This document shows, in pieces, positions 37,101-50,337 of a stretch of DNA of 64,000 nucleotides. This DNA comes from Lycocorax pyrrhopterus obiensis (lineage: Eukaryota > Chordata > Aves > Passeriformes > Paradisaeidae). The notes beneath the pieces are model-generated. The model had not been told where the DNA came from, searched no databases, and saw nothing but the letters and a program-made list of their open reading frames with translations. The stretch spans positions 53,210,975 through 53,274,974 of the forward strand of contig JACSVZ010000007.1 of the NCBI GenBank assembly GCA_014706295.1, given 5' to 3'. Within the stretch, counting starts at the first letter, position 1. Each line of letters opens with the position of its first letter. Made by a program: the position numbers and the translations under genes.

Positions 37101-39239
37101 AGGATTTCTACTTTCTTACTTCCCAACAATCTCTGAGCATTGCAAACTTCCCTGACATGAAGTTTCAATGTACTGCTGTGCAAAAGCTCTTTGGGTTATC
37201 TCATGCTTCTGTTTATTAAAGAGGCCCACAGATGGGTTTTAATGATCATCCTTTTGTTCTGTATATGAAACCAGTGTTCTTTTCTAAAGAAAATGACACT
37301 GTGGGGATGAGGTATGTTCCAGTTAGTCCTAAATTAGAACCAAAATATTCAAAAATGTCTGAGTGTTCCTGCCCTCAAGTGTTGGCAAACTCTGTAGAAT
37401 ACTTTTATAACTTGCTCATGTTGAGTGTTTCTTTAGGAGCAGATGTATAAACCAGCATTACATTGGGTCTAAAGGGCAGTAGGAAGAAGACATGGTTAAT
37501 GACAGGAAATGGCACACAAAACAAGACTATGAAATCTCATCAGCAAATTTTTCCTTCGTGGAACAAAATATTCTGACATCCAATCATCAGAAAGTTATCA
37601 GTTCTGAAAGGCAATAAGCACTGAAACACACTGGAGAAAATGCAGGAATCAGTGTGAAAATCATTTCCCCAGTGACACACCACCCTAACACTACCTTTCT
37701 TTTATCTGCTGCCTCCTTGGCGTTTCCTTCATATTTCCTTTCATGCTATTCAGTTCCACAGTAATGGAATTACATTCAGCCTTCTCATTTCACTCCCTCC
37801 GTTCTCATCTACAATTTCTACAGAAGTATTATTTTCACTTCTGTATCACCACTTCCACCTCTCAGTCCATCTCAGTATGTCCTCTTCACCACTTTGCATT
37901 TTTTGCACTGATTTCTGCTCTTTTATTTTGTGTCTTTCTTTGCTGTCTATTTAAGCTTTTTTAACAATACCAAAGAAAATATGTTGGACCATTTCTCACA
38001 ACAAAGAACAGATATTTTAATTCTGCATCTGTGATTACATCATGTCTTGCACTGCTGCAGGTATCTTCCCAATCACTCACACCCCTGATGCGCATTTGGG
38101 TGGTTGGAATTTGTCCTGCTCAGCATCTCTTCATTGCCTTCTCACAGTCACTTTCCAGATAACTCTATGCTCACTTTTCCACCCCAAAGCACAGTCTTTG
38201 CCAGCAACTTCATCACAATTAACCTGCCTCTTTTTCTCAAATTACAGGTTTCCTGCACAGGCTTCTTTCCTTCATGTGATTGTATTAGTACTGTGCTCTT
38301 TCTCCATGTTACAAGACATGGCTGCATACTTTGTCTTTAAGCTGACATGCTAGCATCCCATCAAAAATTTCATGAGGAGTCTGACAAACCATTATGGATA
38401 TTGGTCCATGTACCACCATGTGTATGTCAGCATCTGAATGGAAAGCCAGTCTTCTCCTGTGGATGCTTCACCAAAGAATATGAGACATGGAGAATTTTAA
38501 AGAAACATATTATCTGCAAAGCATGATCTAGAGGGTGACATTATCATGCATACCTAAATATTTCCTGGGTTTTCTGTATTAAAAGGCATGGGTGTGGCCA
38601 CACAGACTCTCTGATACATGTTCTGCTCACAGTTATTAAATAAATTAAGGGTTAGAGAAAAGATGAAAGAAATTATGAGGAAACCTACTTTTATACTTAT
38701 TTTCACAAGTGGATGCTAATTGGGAGTGAGTTTGATGGAGATAATAATCAGTTGATATGTCTCATATCTTAAATTCTAAGTCTTCATTGAAGGCAAGCCT
38801 TCCCAAGGGCCACCTAAGGTTTTATTCAAATTTTAACAAAATGAAGCAGCCAAAGACCAATCAGCTTGGAACTGAATGAAAACCCATGACAACTAATGCA
38901 ATGTAGATATATTCATGAAAAAACTGTGTATGTATGTAGGTATGCACAGTATTATACCACATAAAAAAATACATATGAATTTACTTACTTCAGGCCAAGA
39001 GGATCTTATGTTGCTGTTTTTAAAGAAGGTGATAATGATAGGATCGCACCAGCAAAGAAACTTTTACTAAACTGGTGGAAGAAATGTTGTGAAAGTCCTA
39101 GTTTCCCTTCAAAATATTCATGTTTAATCTCCAGTATTTCAGACTTAAATGTCTAGTTAGAGAAAAGTAGATATTAATCAACTCTAGCTCAGGACTATTG
39201 TCTCTATTCAATATAGATATCTAAATATGTATATACGTA

Positions 39240-39259
39240 TGTAGGCATGCATACCTACA
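39240..39259. repeat. Near-perfect 20-bp palindrome
   Basis: TGTAGGCATGCATACCTACA has 10-bp arms that pair at 9 of 10 positions. It follows a TATGTATATACGTA stretch and may derive from a (GTAT)n simple repeat. Confidence 0.6.
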
Positions 39260-42200
39260 CAAATATCGCAGCAGTAGAGAAAGCAAAAGCATAGGAGATA
39301 AAACCTTTTGCTTCTCTCTGCCACTTAACAAGAGTAAGACATTTCAAAAGTATTTCATCTGCCTCATCCTTTAGTTCTCTCTCTTTAAAATAAGAACTTG
39401 CTTCTATCTCAAATGGAAGAACTTGATGAGAATTGCATTAACAGGAGTGTTTGCTAAAGCTGACCTCCGCTAGGAAATTGCCTCCTATTTCCAGTGGAAA
39501 GGAAAACTTCTAGCAATACCCTTAAGCTACAAAGAAATACACTAAGTAGAGAAGTATTATCAATGTTTATAGGATCTGGAGTGAGGGAGATCCAGGGACA
39601 TTTCACAGATAATTTATTTCCAGTCACTTTAAAAATACTAATCACAATAAATGTAATACACTGCACAAAGAATTGCATATAGACTTGAAGTACTGCTAGG
39701 TTTGACCTGATTGTAACGTAAACACATCGTTGCTCCAACAACAGAAGACAAATAAGGCTACTTCAGACTGTATCTGCCTTCCTGAAGTAATTCATTGGAA
39801 AAATACTTTCTTCAAAGCATTTTTAAAGACTTCATTTTTAACCTGTAACATAAGTTGCACACACATGCATCTCCTTCCAATAGATATAATTTACTATTTG
39901 TGATGTCACAAGAGTCTTCTTGCACTATTTAGATTTGAAAGTACTATTAATAGGAAAAAAATACTGTGTGTCTTTCATGTATGTCTTACCTTACAAAAGT
40001 AGAAAGAGGGTATAGTTCCCAATGTGTGATGCTCCATGTTTTTGAAATTACAGCCCTTAGAGATTTTTTTGGCATTAAATTAAAACCACTAACAAATTGC
40101 TAGTGGTAAAACATTGCATGAACATTGTTTCTTGCAAAATATTGGAAATAACTATTGTAGCATTACTCAACAGTTAAGCAACCTCTGTTTACTGTAAGTA
40201 TTAGCTCCTTGAACAACGTGTCCTGCATACATAAATTCATTCCCTTTGGAACCGAACTCCCAACTCCTAAGACTTGGATTAAAAAAGTAAAACAAAAATA
40301 TATGAACCAGTCCTCTTGCTAACTGGTCTAGTATCCATAGCTGGATGAAACTGCTTACTTCAAATAAATAACTAAATACAACATGGCTAAACAGAACCAC
40401 GCTTATTTTTCAAATATTTCCCCACAAACAGTTCTAAAGGATACATCTCATTTAGTGAAAAATATTATTTTGTTTTGCTTCTTGTACGTACACCTGAGAA
40501 TCAAACTGTGTAGCCCATTCTCTTTGGAAAAGTAACTAGAGCACTGTCCATCATACAACCCAGAATCTCTTAATGGTCAATGAAATTTCTTTTTCAGCAG
40601 AAGAGGATTAACATGTTCCCTCATCTGTCTCTATCCATGAAGGGAATAGAAAAAGAACTGAAAAATTTGAGGAATTTCCTCAATCACGAATAAGTTCAGC
40701 AATATGATGGGAAAGTATAAAATCATTAAATTTCTCTCCTTTTTCTCCATATAGAGTCAGATCCAGAAAACCAAACATTGGCTCTTCTTGGAGGGCAGGA
40801 TCAGAACTGATTGGTTTCACACTCTCTCTAGCACACTTCTGTAGTGTTGTACTGTAAATGGAGATAGCCTTGATGTGCAGCCTTAAGTCAAACTTCCTAG
40901 TTTTCATCGCTCAGATTTTTTAGACTGTTCTCCTTGGATTTTGTAAATATGGATTGGAAGAAGTCTTCTGGATCAAAATATTTCCATTTCAAATCCATCC
41001 TTAAAATGGCGTTAATACTGACTCTCCTCTGAGATCCAAGAAGGTTTCTAATTATTCCTTCACATTTTATTCCAAATATACATTGTAACAAATAAATAAG
41101 AAATGGTGCCTTTTTATACATGTCTTTGAGCTTTATCTTCTTTTTTTCCTCTTTTAAGCCATCATTACATATAACTTACTGATTCTAAAAACACAAATCT
41201 TAGAGGAGAGCTTGTTATTTAATTACTTCTACTGCGGTTGACAACTAACATACAGAAAATTAATTTAGATCCTGCATTAATCCCAGAAGCTTAACAAAAC
41301 TGGAATTTGGGAAGGAGCACAACCATCTCCACTGCACACTGAGAGGAAAGAATGTCACAACACATTTAGCACAAACTATGCCAGCAGTAGTAAAGCAGAG
41401 ATGGGAGTTAGCACCTGCTTAAGAAGAGAACAAGCATGCTAACACTGGGAGTCAGGGGAATTTCCCACTAAACTACAACATATAGAAAGTAGGTCACTTT
41501 TACTCTTTTGAGAATGATAAAAAGCATCAAAATTCTGAATTATATATGAACCATTACATTTAATTTTCTTCTTCTCCAGCAGCTCCCAGGAGTCTTGAAG
41601 ACAGAAAAATCTGGATTTTACGACTCTGGCAATTATCTAAGTTAATGCCATAGAATTCTCCACAACCATTTTTATTATAGTTACAGATCTGTCAGCCTTT
41701 CTATTTTACTCCCCTTTACATTTCTTTCCGTACTGCTTGTCTCTGATTTAGTGTTTGCTATAAAATTTTACTCCAGACATAACTTGGCACACAAATATCT
41801 TACAAACAGGCTTTACCTAAAATAAATCTTTAATATATCTGCAATTTAACTTATCTAGCTCTCTTGCCAGGTGTTATTGGCAGAAAATAGGGTCAAGTTC
41901 AAATGTCTTAGAGGTCTTCTTACAGTAATAAATGTGATTGGCTAAAATGCCCCACCCAGAAACCTGGGAAAACAGAATATCTTCCCTAAGTGACCCTAAA
42001 AGTCAATTATTTTCTATTCTGAAACATGGATTTTATGCAAAACAAGAAAAACATGATGTGGGGGAAAGGAGAAGAGCAGTTTGACAGCATACAACAAAAC
42101 CAGTGGCATTTATAAATAGGAATAGAAAAGCTATCTGATAGTGGAGTTGAATTTAGGAGTCCCATTTTATTGAGTATAACGTAGTAGGCTAAATGTAAAA

Positions 42201-45200
42201 TCTGGTTACAACACTTCCATAGAAGAGAAGAAACACTGGAGGTCAGCACCCAAAACAAAGTCCTAGTAAAAGAACCAACAACTGCAATTTTCCTTAGGGA
42301 CTAAGTTCAAATTCAGGGCAATGGATGTTGTTCAGTTGAGTTCACCAAGGATGAGAAAGGGCAAAAGTACAGGCACAGACAGAGGAGGCAGCAGCAAAGC
42401 CCCAGAGACAACTAGAGACCATGTAGGATGATTTTGATAAAGAAATGAAGCAAGAAAGAGGGGTTTAGGGTAGACAGTTATCTGAGGAGACTGTTAAAGC
42501 ACTGAGCCTCTCATGTTTACTTCTTCTGGCATTCAGGGAAGTGGAAGTTCATAAATATAGAGAGAATTGCAACAAAGAATGATTACATTTCATCATCAAT
42601 TTGTAAAAATATTGCCCTCAGATATAAACTAATCAGAACAGGCTAAAAAGATTGAAAAACCCTCAAAATAGCTCAGCAGCCTTGCACTTGAATGCCACCT
42701 CTCCCAGTGCAAACATCTTTGTAACAGCACCTCCCTCCCCTTCACCTGCTGAGCACCACACTATTGCCAGCACAGCACTAGAGTATAAAGGCATATTTCC
42801 GCAAGTCTGTTCCCACTGGAAATGCTTCCCTGACCTCATGTTGAGACTGCTCCAAAATGAAGGCAGGGAGAAGTCAGGGGCAGTGGTGCTGAGAGGGGCA
42901 CTGGTGTAGCACGGTTAGCTCAGGCCTCTCCATCCCTGTCAGCCATCAGGCCTCACCCACACTTCATTCATTCTTTGCAGCCTTTAAAAATTAATAGCAC
43001 CAAAGGCCTTAAATGTAGTCTTTCCCATCTGGGAACACTGGCTTGCCACAAGGCTTCAGTTCTGTTACAGCTCTCTCAAGTTAAAGCCTTAAGAAATGTG
43101 GTATTTTCTTATGTTACTACTCAGCATGTGGCATATGGAAGATGACAGCAGAGGTCAATCTTGTGAGTTCCACAATAATATAGGAAACACAATTTACAAA
43201 GAGACAAAATAAGGGTGAGAAACAAAGGAAATCATCAACATGGAGTGATGCCAGGCATGGTGGATTTCCAGACAAAATCTGTGTACAGGCAGTAAAACTG
43301 AACACCAGAACTAAGTCTCCCTGCAGAATTTATAATAGAAGGAAAGAAAAGTCATTGGTATAACACTGAGGGGCTGCAGTGGGGGGAAGATGATCAGGAC
43401 AATCCTATTGGAATAATGCCCCCAAATGCTGCAACAGATCATCAAAATATTCAAGGAGCCCAGAAAGAACAGTAGATACAAAAGTGTCTTGTCTCGCCTT
43501 TACCTGAATAAGTATTTTCATTGAATACCGAGAAAAAAATGTTTATACTGCAGAGCTCTCATTCTTGGCACCCACAATTAATCTCAGAAAGAACGGAAGC
43601 AAATCAGTTTTACATTTTTAAAGCAATAGACCTAGTCTTAGAAACATGCCACTCATTGAAAGAGCAACTGAAGAGATCAGTGAAAGGAATATAATGATAA
43701 TGTATTGATACAGAATTAAGCAAACAGTATGGAGCGTGCAGGTGCCATGTATTGTAGATGCCATCTAACACATATGCTCCAGACTGCGATTTGACAGAAA
43801 AATTAATGGCCAACCTATAAACTGCAGTGACAGAAACAGAGGAAGCAGAAACTATGTATCTCCATACACCACTGATATGCCAGGAAAAACAACCACAAGC
43901 ATCTATTCTTGCTGCTTCTGAGACCATTTGGAAAGACTTCCACTGAAGGGAAAGCAATCTGCAGTGTCAGTTAGCAGATGCAGAGATTCTTTATGTACAT
44001 TTATAACAGAAAAAGGCAGACAGACGCTCATCTGCCATTTTTGCTCATATTATTAAGTCAGTGATAGATCCAAATCAAACTACATGGCAGAGCCACCTGC
44101 ACTTCAACTTCAGCCACATCATGAATTAAGTAAAACCAGGTGCTGATGAGGTGTAATGAAACTGTTTCAAGACCAACAGGCCAAAATAAGCTGTTGATAA
44201 GAAGCCCATGAAACAAGTGATAATAATTCTTGGATTCAGTAGCAGATGACAAGATTGGATTTTATTTAAATGGGACCATAATCCCATTGGATTCAGTAGC
44301 TGACACCAGGAAATGGATAAATACTTCACAACTGAGAACAAGCATGCCAAACATAATTCAGGAAGCACAGCTCTTGCCAGAGATAAATTCTGGTTCTGAG
44401 TGTATATGATGCAGCATGAGGTGTGCAGAAATGACCATGATCTTTTTAACAGAAGGAGACTGCAGATTTCCTTAATCCCAGCTTCAACTGGGAACAGAGC
44501 AGAATAGACCTACCCAGTTTCACTGAGGAAACTCCATGCTCCAACTACATCACTCCAATATCTGGAAGAAAGACTGTCCGAAGGATATAGACAAAAAAGT
44601 TTGATTTGGAAACTGAAAGCTTGGCACAATTAGCAGACTGTGCTCGAACTGCTAGTATGTCAAATCTTTTCCTGCTGTAGTCCTTAAACACCACATATTA
44701 AAATTTTATTATGCAACTATCGTAGTCAGAAAGATAACATTAAAAGAAAGGCCTTGTCCCCAAAAGAATCAACAGATTCTTCAGACATCAACATGTACCA
44801 CACAACTCACGATAAAGATAGCTCTAAAATCTTAAACTTGTTCTGCCTTGTTTAATGTTGTAATCTTTTACCACCTCCTGTGTATTAATATATTGGTTAT
44901 ATTTTTTAAAAAAAAATCCTCTTTCTTATACAATCACTTTATTCTACTTGTCTTCAAACAGTACCTGTATAAGACAGGAAACAGAAGCAACATAACTTTA
45001 CTAAAGGTAGAAGAATATAGGAAAGGATCAGGATATGAAGCTCTGGTCTGTTTTCCTCACATAACTATCTGTGGCTGTGGCATATAAAATCATCCCATAA
45101 TTCACTCACAGCTTAACTCCTGCTCAAATATTTCTTAAGTAGAACCCAACTGGTTCATTATACCGGTCAAGCTCCACAAGCGATAAATGTTGTATATCAC

Positions 45201-47301
45201 AAACAGACCAGATCAGCCAGATCATAAGCTGTTAAAGAAACCCCCGTTTTACCCCAACAGCCTCAGAGGTTTGGCAGATTAGTAATACATGCATATTATA
45301 CAGAATATTTTCTTCTGAAGAATTTCAGCAGGTCTTCAGCATAAACTATAACTTCGAACACCACATGTGGCATTTGCACCCAAAAGTGATCATTTTTTTT
45401 GCTTCTCAATGCAACTTTAGCTAATATGCCAAAAGGAATACATTACCCATGACAGGACAGTGGAAAATGAGGTGCAACACTTCTATCCAAGCAAATTCCA
45501 CTGTCATTGTGCTTCTGAGTTCTTTGGTTCAAATGAGATTGCCTTTAAAGTAATATGATGTATACTTCTGGTGATAGACTTCCATTAGCTTCATGGGTTG
45601 AAAAAGCCCAACATATATTAGCGGTTTAAAATTAGTAATAACAGTTCTGCCTTCCTTCAATCTGTTGAAAACTGTATAAAGGTCACAGCACTGCTGATGC
45701 CCACATTTTTTCTGTTTTACACAACAAGTAGATGGAGTGACTCATGACAGCCAAATTCTGAGATCAGGCCCTAAGCAACGATGACATCAGATGCTGCCAA
45801 AAGATATTTGATTCCTCTATTGTGAAATGCCAGGTTGGTTCTGGGACATGGTGAGAAGCCAACTCTAGTTTAGAAAATTCTATAGTGAGCTATTGTTTGA
45901 TACTAAATACAAGATCATCACTCCTGCTGCTGCTGCAAGTCACAGGGCATCCAAGGACACGTCTAACAATATTGCCACTTTCTACTGTGTTTGCAAAATA
46001 CTGCAACAAAGCTTCATGCACCCAGACTATAGAGAGTGTCTGTGAGAGAATGGAGACACAGGACTTGATGGCAGGAGTACAAATTGAGAAGCTGAAGCTA
46101 ATAAAGCTAATGAAAGCCTATCACCAGCAGTATACAGCATATTGCTTCAAAGGGTGTCTCATGTCCTGAGTATCTACAAGTTTCTCTGCCACCTGACATT
46201 TTGCAAAATCTTTTGATTTATTTCTGAGCAATACAGTATTTTTATTAGGATTTTCACGCAACTAAATGACCAAATATTCCTTCATGACTCTCTGATACTG
46301 TTTTAAACGCCTAAACAGAACTATTGCTGATTCCAGCCAGAGAAGGTCCTGTCCTAAAGTGAGAGTGATGGCACTGTAGAAAATGTACTATATTCACAGC
46401 AGAAACAGTGAAAGATAACTGAGAGCAGCTCCTTAAACCTGAGTAGTCTGTGCTTAGTAGATGTGGGCTTGCTTGATTGGCAACTGTACAATTTATGTTG
46501 CAAGAAAACTCATGATGTGTAACATATATTATGCTTTTAATTAACTTATTTTCTATTTTCAGTTTTGACTTTGGAAGAGAGGACAGTTATGCAAAAGGAA
46601 AAAAATACACAATTTATTTGATTCCAAATAAAGTGATACAAAAAGGTTCTCAGAGTGCAGAGTACCAAATCAATCTTACTAAAGCAATTGTCTTCTCTTT
46701 TTAAACATACAGAAATATGACAAGGATAGCAAGTGTTTTGCAATGATAATGGCAGTATTTGGAAAATTCAAATAACACCTATGCATAATCAGATATGCTG
46801 AATATTTGGTTCTTTTTTTACAAGATTAATTTGTAAAGACCCTCCCTTATCATATTTTATCAGATCAAGCTTCCAATTTACCCAGCAGCCATTCCTGATG
46901 GTGTCCAAAATGGGTCCCAGAGAAGAGTGTGAGAGCAGTGTAATATACAGCACTAATTCCCCAGAATATTTTTCAGCCTCCAGGGATTTGTGGCTGAGCA
47001 ATTCCCAACCAGATACAGCAACTCTATCTTTAACAGTCCTCAATGGTTTCTTCTTTTCATCCAAGGACTTTTCACGTCTGAGAGTTTTACTGTCCACAGT
47101 ATCTTGTGGCAAGAATCTTGACAGCTTTACAATGCTATGTGAGGCAAAATTTTGAAATTGCCACTTCCTGGTTTCACTTTACATATCCTACTCCTTTCTA
47201 TAATTCTTCACAGTAAAATTGTGTTACGTATTCATTTCTGTGCCTACAAAGCTCATAGAACAGATCCTCCTAGAAGCTGTGCTAAGGCACATGGAGAACA
47301 G

Positions 47302-48275
47302 GGAAATCATAGCATCCTTCTACAATGGCATGACCACATCAATGGACAAGGGAAGGGCTACAGATGGGCCATCTATTTAGGCTTCTGTAAGGCCTTTGAC
47401 ATGGTCCCCCAAAACATCCTGATTTCTAAATTGGAGAGGAATGGATTTGATGGATGAACCGTTTGGTAGATAAGGAACTGTTTGTGTGTTTGTCACATCC
47501 AGAGGGTAGTGGTCGCCATCTCAATGATATGATGGATGTTCGATGTTCAAATGGAGATCAGTGACAGGCGATGTCCCTCGGGGGTCTGCAATGGGAAAAG
47601 TACTGTTTAATATCTTCAGCAAAGACCGAGACAGTGGGACTGAGTCCACTCTAAGAAAATTTACAGACACCACCAAGCTGTGTGGTACAGTTGACATGCT
47701 TGAGGGATGGAATGCCATCCAGAGGGACCTGGGCAATCTTGAAAAGGAGGCCTGTGCCAAGCTCACAAACCTCAAAAAGGCCAAGTGCTGGGGCTGCACC
47801 TGGGTTGGGGCAATCCCGGTATCAACCCAGGCTGGGGATGAACAGATGTAGAGCAGCCCTGCCCACAAGGACTTGGGGGTGCTGCTGGATGAGAAGCTGG
47901 ACATGACCCAGCAATGTGCCCTCACAGCCCAGAAACCACCCATGTCCTGGGCTGCATCCAAAGCACCGTGGGCAGCAGGGCAGGGAGGGGATTCTGTCCC
48001 TCTGCTCTGCTCTGGTGAGACCCCATCCAGAACACTGCATCCAGCTGTGGAGTCCTCAGCACAGGAAGGACATGGACCCATTGGAGCAAGTCCAGAGGAG
48101 GGCCACAAAGATGATTAGAGGGATAGAGCACCTCTGCTATGAAAAAAAGGCTGAGAGACTTGGAGTTTTTCAGCCTGTAGAAGAGAAGGCTCGGGGGACA
48201 CTTATTGCAGTCTTTCAGTACTTAAAGAGGACTTATAAGAAAGATGGAGACAAACATTTTGGTATGTCTTGTTGA
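47302..48275 (+). pseudogene. Decayed CR1 ORF2 reverse transcriptase
   Basis: ORF2 encodes the endonuclease and reverse transcriptase that copy the LINE RNA at the target site. Only reverse-transcriptase and C-terminal blocks remain. Frame 1 gives [20 protein letters not shown] and ends at a TGA at 47455. Frame 2 gives the GDVPRGSAMGKVLFNIF block and a catalytic box that reads FTDT where FADD is expected, so the second catalytic aspartate is lost. It meets a TAG at 47849. Reading resumes with LLDEKLDMTQQCAL, then shifts to frame 3 near 47920, giving LYSALVRP-like (LCSALVRP) and EQVQRRATKMIRG, and stops at 48273-48275. The segment usually lying between the MEN and FYDG-like blocks is missing near 47300, an internal deletion. 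Confidence 0.9.
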
Positions 48276-48495
48276 CTTAGGACAAAGGGTATTGGTTTTT
48301 AACTTAAAGACAGTAGATTTACAGTAAATACAAGGAAGAAATTTTTAAATGAGGGTGGCGAAACACTGAAGCAGCTTTCCCATTCAAGGTCAAGGTTGCA
48401 TGTGCCTCTGAGCAACCTGATCTAATTGAAGATGTCCGTGTCCACTGCCGGGGGTTTGGACTCGATGATCTTTAATGGTCACTTTCTACCAAAAT

Positions 48496-48521
48496 TAATC
48501 TATGAGTCTATCATTCTATTC
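48496..48521 (+). repeat. CR1 3'-terminal short repeat
   Basis: Imperfect copies of an 8-10 bp unit (TCTATGAG, TCTATCAT, TCTATTCA) close the element. CR1 elements end in such short repeats instead of a poly(A) tail, which fixes the orientation and the 3' boundary. Confidence 0.85.
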
Positions 48522-50296
48522 AGAATAACTTAGTATTGTCAGCCATCTAAGAGACCTCAAAAATTTCTCCTTCTCATTTCTAGACCATGTACTAATACTG
48601 GGAACACTGCAGGCCCTAGGACAAATCCCATGGATACTTCACTGACAACCTCCTTCCTCTGTGAAAACTGATTATTTCTTGCTGCCTTCTGTCTTTTTCT
48701 TTTATCCTCTGACTTCTTAGATTCTTTAAAAGATATAACCAAATAGGCTAAATCAACCATAATTCCTTTATCCACAATCTTATTGATTTCTCTGAAGAAT
48801 GCTACTACATTCGTGAGGCATGACCCACCTTAAAAATCCATATTGACTCTCTGCCGACATACAATATTAATTCCTGTGTTCACTGGTTCTTCAAAACAAT
48901 TATTTACAGTTATCCAGCTTCCAAGTTTCTCTAGAACCCTTGGGTGAAAATATCATATATTGCTGCTCATTGTTAACAGTTTCTTCTGTAAGCACTTCTA
49001 CAGAGCTAAAGAGTTTAATAACTCCCTGGAAACCATGTGCTTTTGAGTTCCCAAGTCCTTACACAATCACGAGGTTAAAATTATAGCAAGGTAACCAATA
49101 GCTAGAGTGAAACCTAGCACAAATTAATGGCATTTGGAGAAATGGATATTCTTATCACTTGTGAACATAAAGAATCCAACAAGACCTTCACTTATTCAAG
49201 ACTTATTTTCTACATTCGAAACTTAAATTCCTAACCTGAAAAGCAACCTGCAGCAATCTCTAAACATGAAACATCAGCTTTTGATATCATTTGTCATCCT
49301 AAACTTACAGGTCACACCTTTTCCTTCACAGATATGTAATGAACCCCAGCCATAATTCTATTTTTCATATGAGCAGTGAACTAATTTTTGCAGCTAAAAT
49401 GCATTGAAGACAGTAACCATATAGTCATCAATAGCCTCTCCAAATATCCACCCTTCCCACTCAGGTGAACAAGGTATTCCATAAGGCATCAGAATAACAG
49501 CATTAGCCCTTCATGATGCTAACCTGCATTCCTACCACTGAAGCCATTCCAGACCCAGTGACAAACTAGGCTCAATGGGCAATTTCTTCTAAAAACCTGC
49601 TTTTAAGCCAAAAAAATGAAATCAAAATGAGAGAACATTTCATTAAGAAAGGCTCATTGAGATTGATTAGAAAACAACATTCTTTCTAATCTTTGTTGTT
49701 TCTAAACAATCCAACAGGGAGTTTGGCAGATGAAGATTGCGTCTTTTAGGTCATAATGCCACCCTAAACCTAAGCCTAATTTGTTTTCTTTAATCCAAAG
49801 TGACCAATTTGTACAGTAAATCCACCTATAAGGCATTTGTTCCCAATTATGCAAACTTTCATCCTATCTCTGGCAGTCTTGAAGAATGCAAGAATAAAAA
49901 GGCTTTCTACCTTTTTTTCTGAAAACCTGATTCCAGCCCTAGCCCTAAAATTAACATGTACTGTAGAGAGAGGAAGAATCTGTACTGGAATACCTAATAT
50001 GAAGCATATGCTCCTGCCTACACCATACTACTCTCTCTGACATGTTTTTTTCCAGTTCCCCAGCCTTATCCCAAGCCTTCCTTAAATGGAAGATGTGTCC
50101 AGGAATACTGAAAATAAAATATTTGCTTATGACTACACCACTAGCTGCCTTCTAAACTCTTATAAATCCAGCAAAAATCAGACTTGCTGCAGTCTTCCTT
50201 TCTGATACCTTATCTTTGTTCAATTCCTACTGAAAAATTAAAGATATTCACCCCCAGTGATATCAACATTCTTATTCCTGCCAGTCATGTGAAGCC

Positions 50297-50337
50297 TTTT
50301 CCTTTTCTTTTTTTCTATTTTTCTTTTTTTTTTTTTT
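50297..50337. repeat. Pyrimidine tract ending in 14 T
   Basis: A nearly pure CT stretch runs into T14 at 50324-50337, followed by AAA. It could serve as a polypyrimidine tract or be the complement of an A tail, but no partner sequence is recognisable. Confidence 0.7.

Larger units (their letters stand above)
35176..47244. other. Intergenic or intronic DNA, no gene seen
   Basis: Twelve kilobases without a recognisable gene or large repeat. Open frames are short and unconserved in appearance. A near-palindrome and a small tandem repeat are listed separately. Confidence 0.65.
47245..48521 (+). mobile_element. 5'-truncated CR1 LINE retrotransposon
   Basis: CR1 is the dominant non-LTR retrotransposon of birds. 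This copy keeps the last part of ORF2 and the 3' UTR, about 1.28 kb against roughly 4.5 kb for a complete element, as is usual after incomplete reverse transcription. Recognisable in order are reverse-transcriptase blocks (47302-47920), the C-terminal VQRRATKMI segment near 48090-48120, a 3' UTR with GGGGGTTTGGACTCGATGATC near 48450-48470, and a terminal ATTCTATGA-like repeat. Stops and frameshifts disable it. The divergence indicates an old insertion, but younger than the LINE tail near 35.0 kb. Confidence 0.93.

Noticed and set aside
38930..39260. TATG/GTAT-rich patches considered as a microsatellite array
   Set aside because: The copies are few and interrupted. Only the near-palindrome at 39240-39259 is kept.
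40680..41121. Two adjoining minus-strand frames (74 and 75 codons) overlapping by 11 bases
   Set aside because: The arrangement suggests a frameshifted gene, but neither part resembles a known protein and the overlap is common in AT-rich DNA.
47521..48131. Minus-strand open frames up to 195 codons across the CR1 element
   Set aside because: They are antisense shadows of the decayed CR1 reverse transcriptase, whose plus-strand blocks are recognisable in the same bases.
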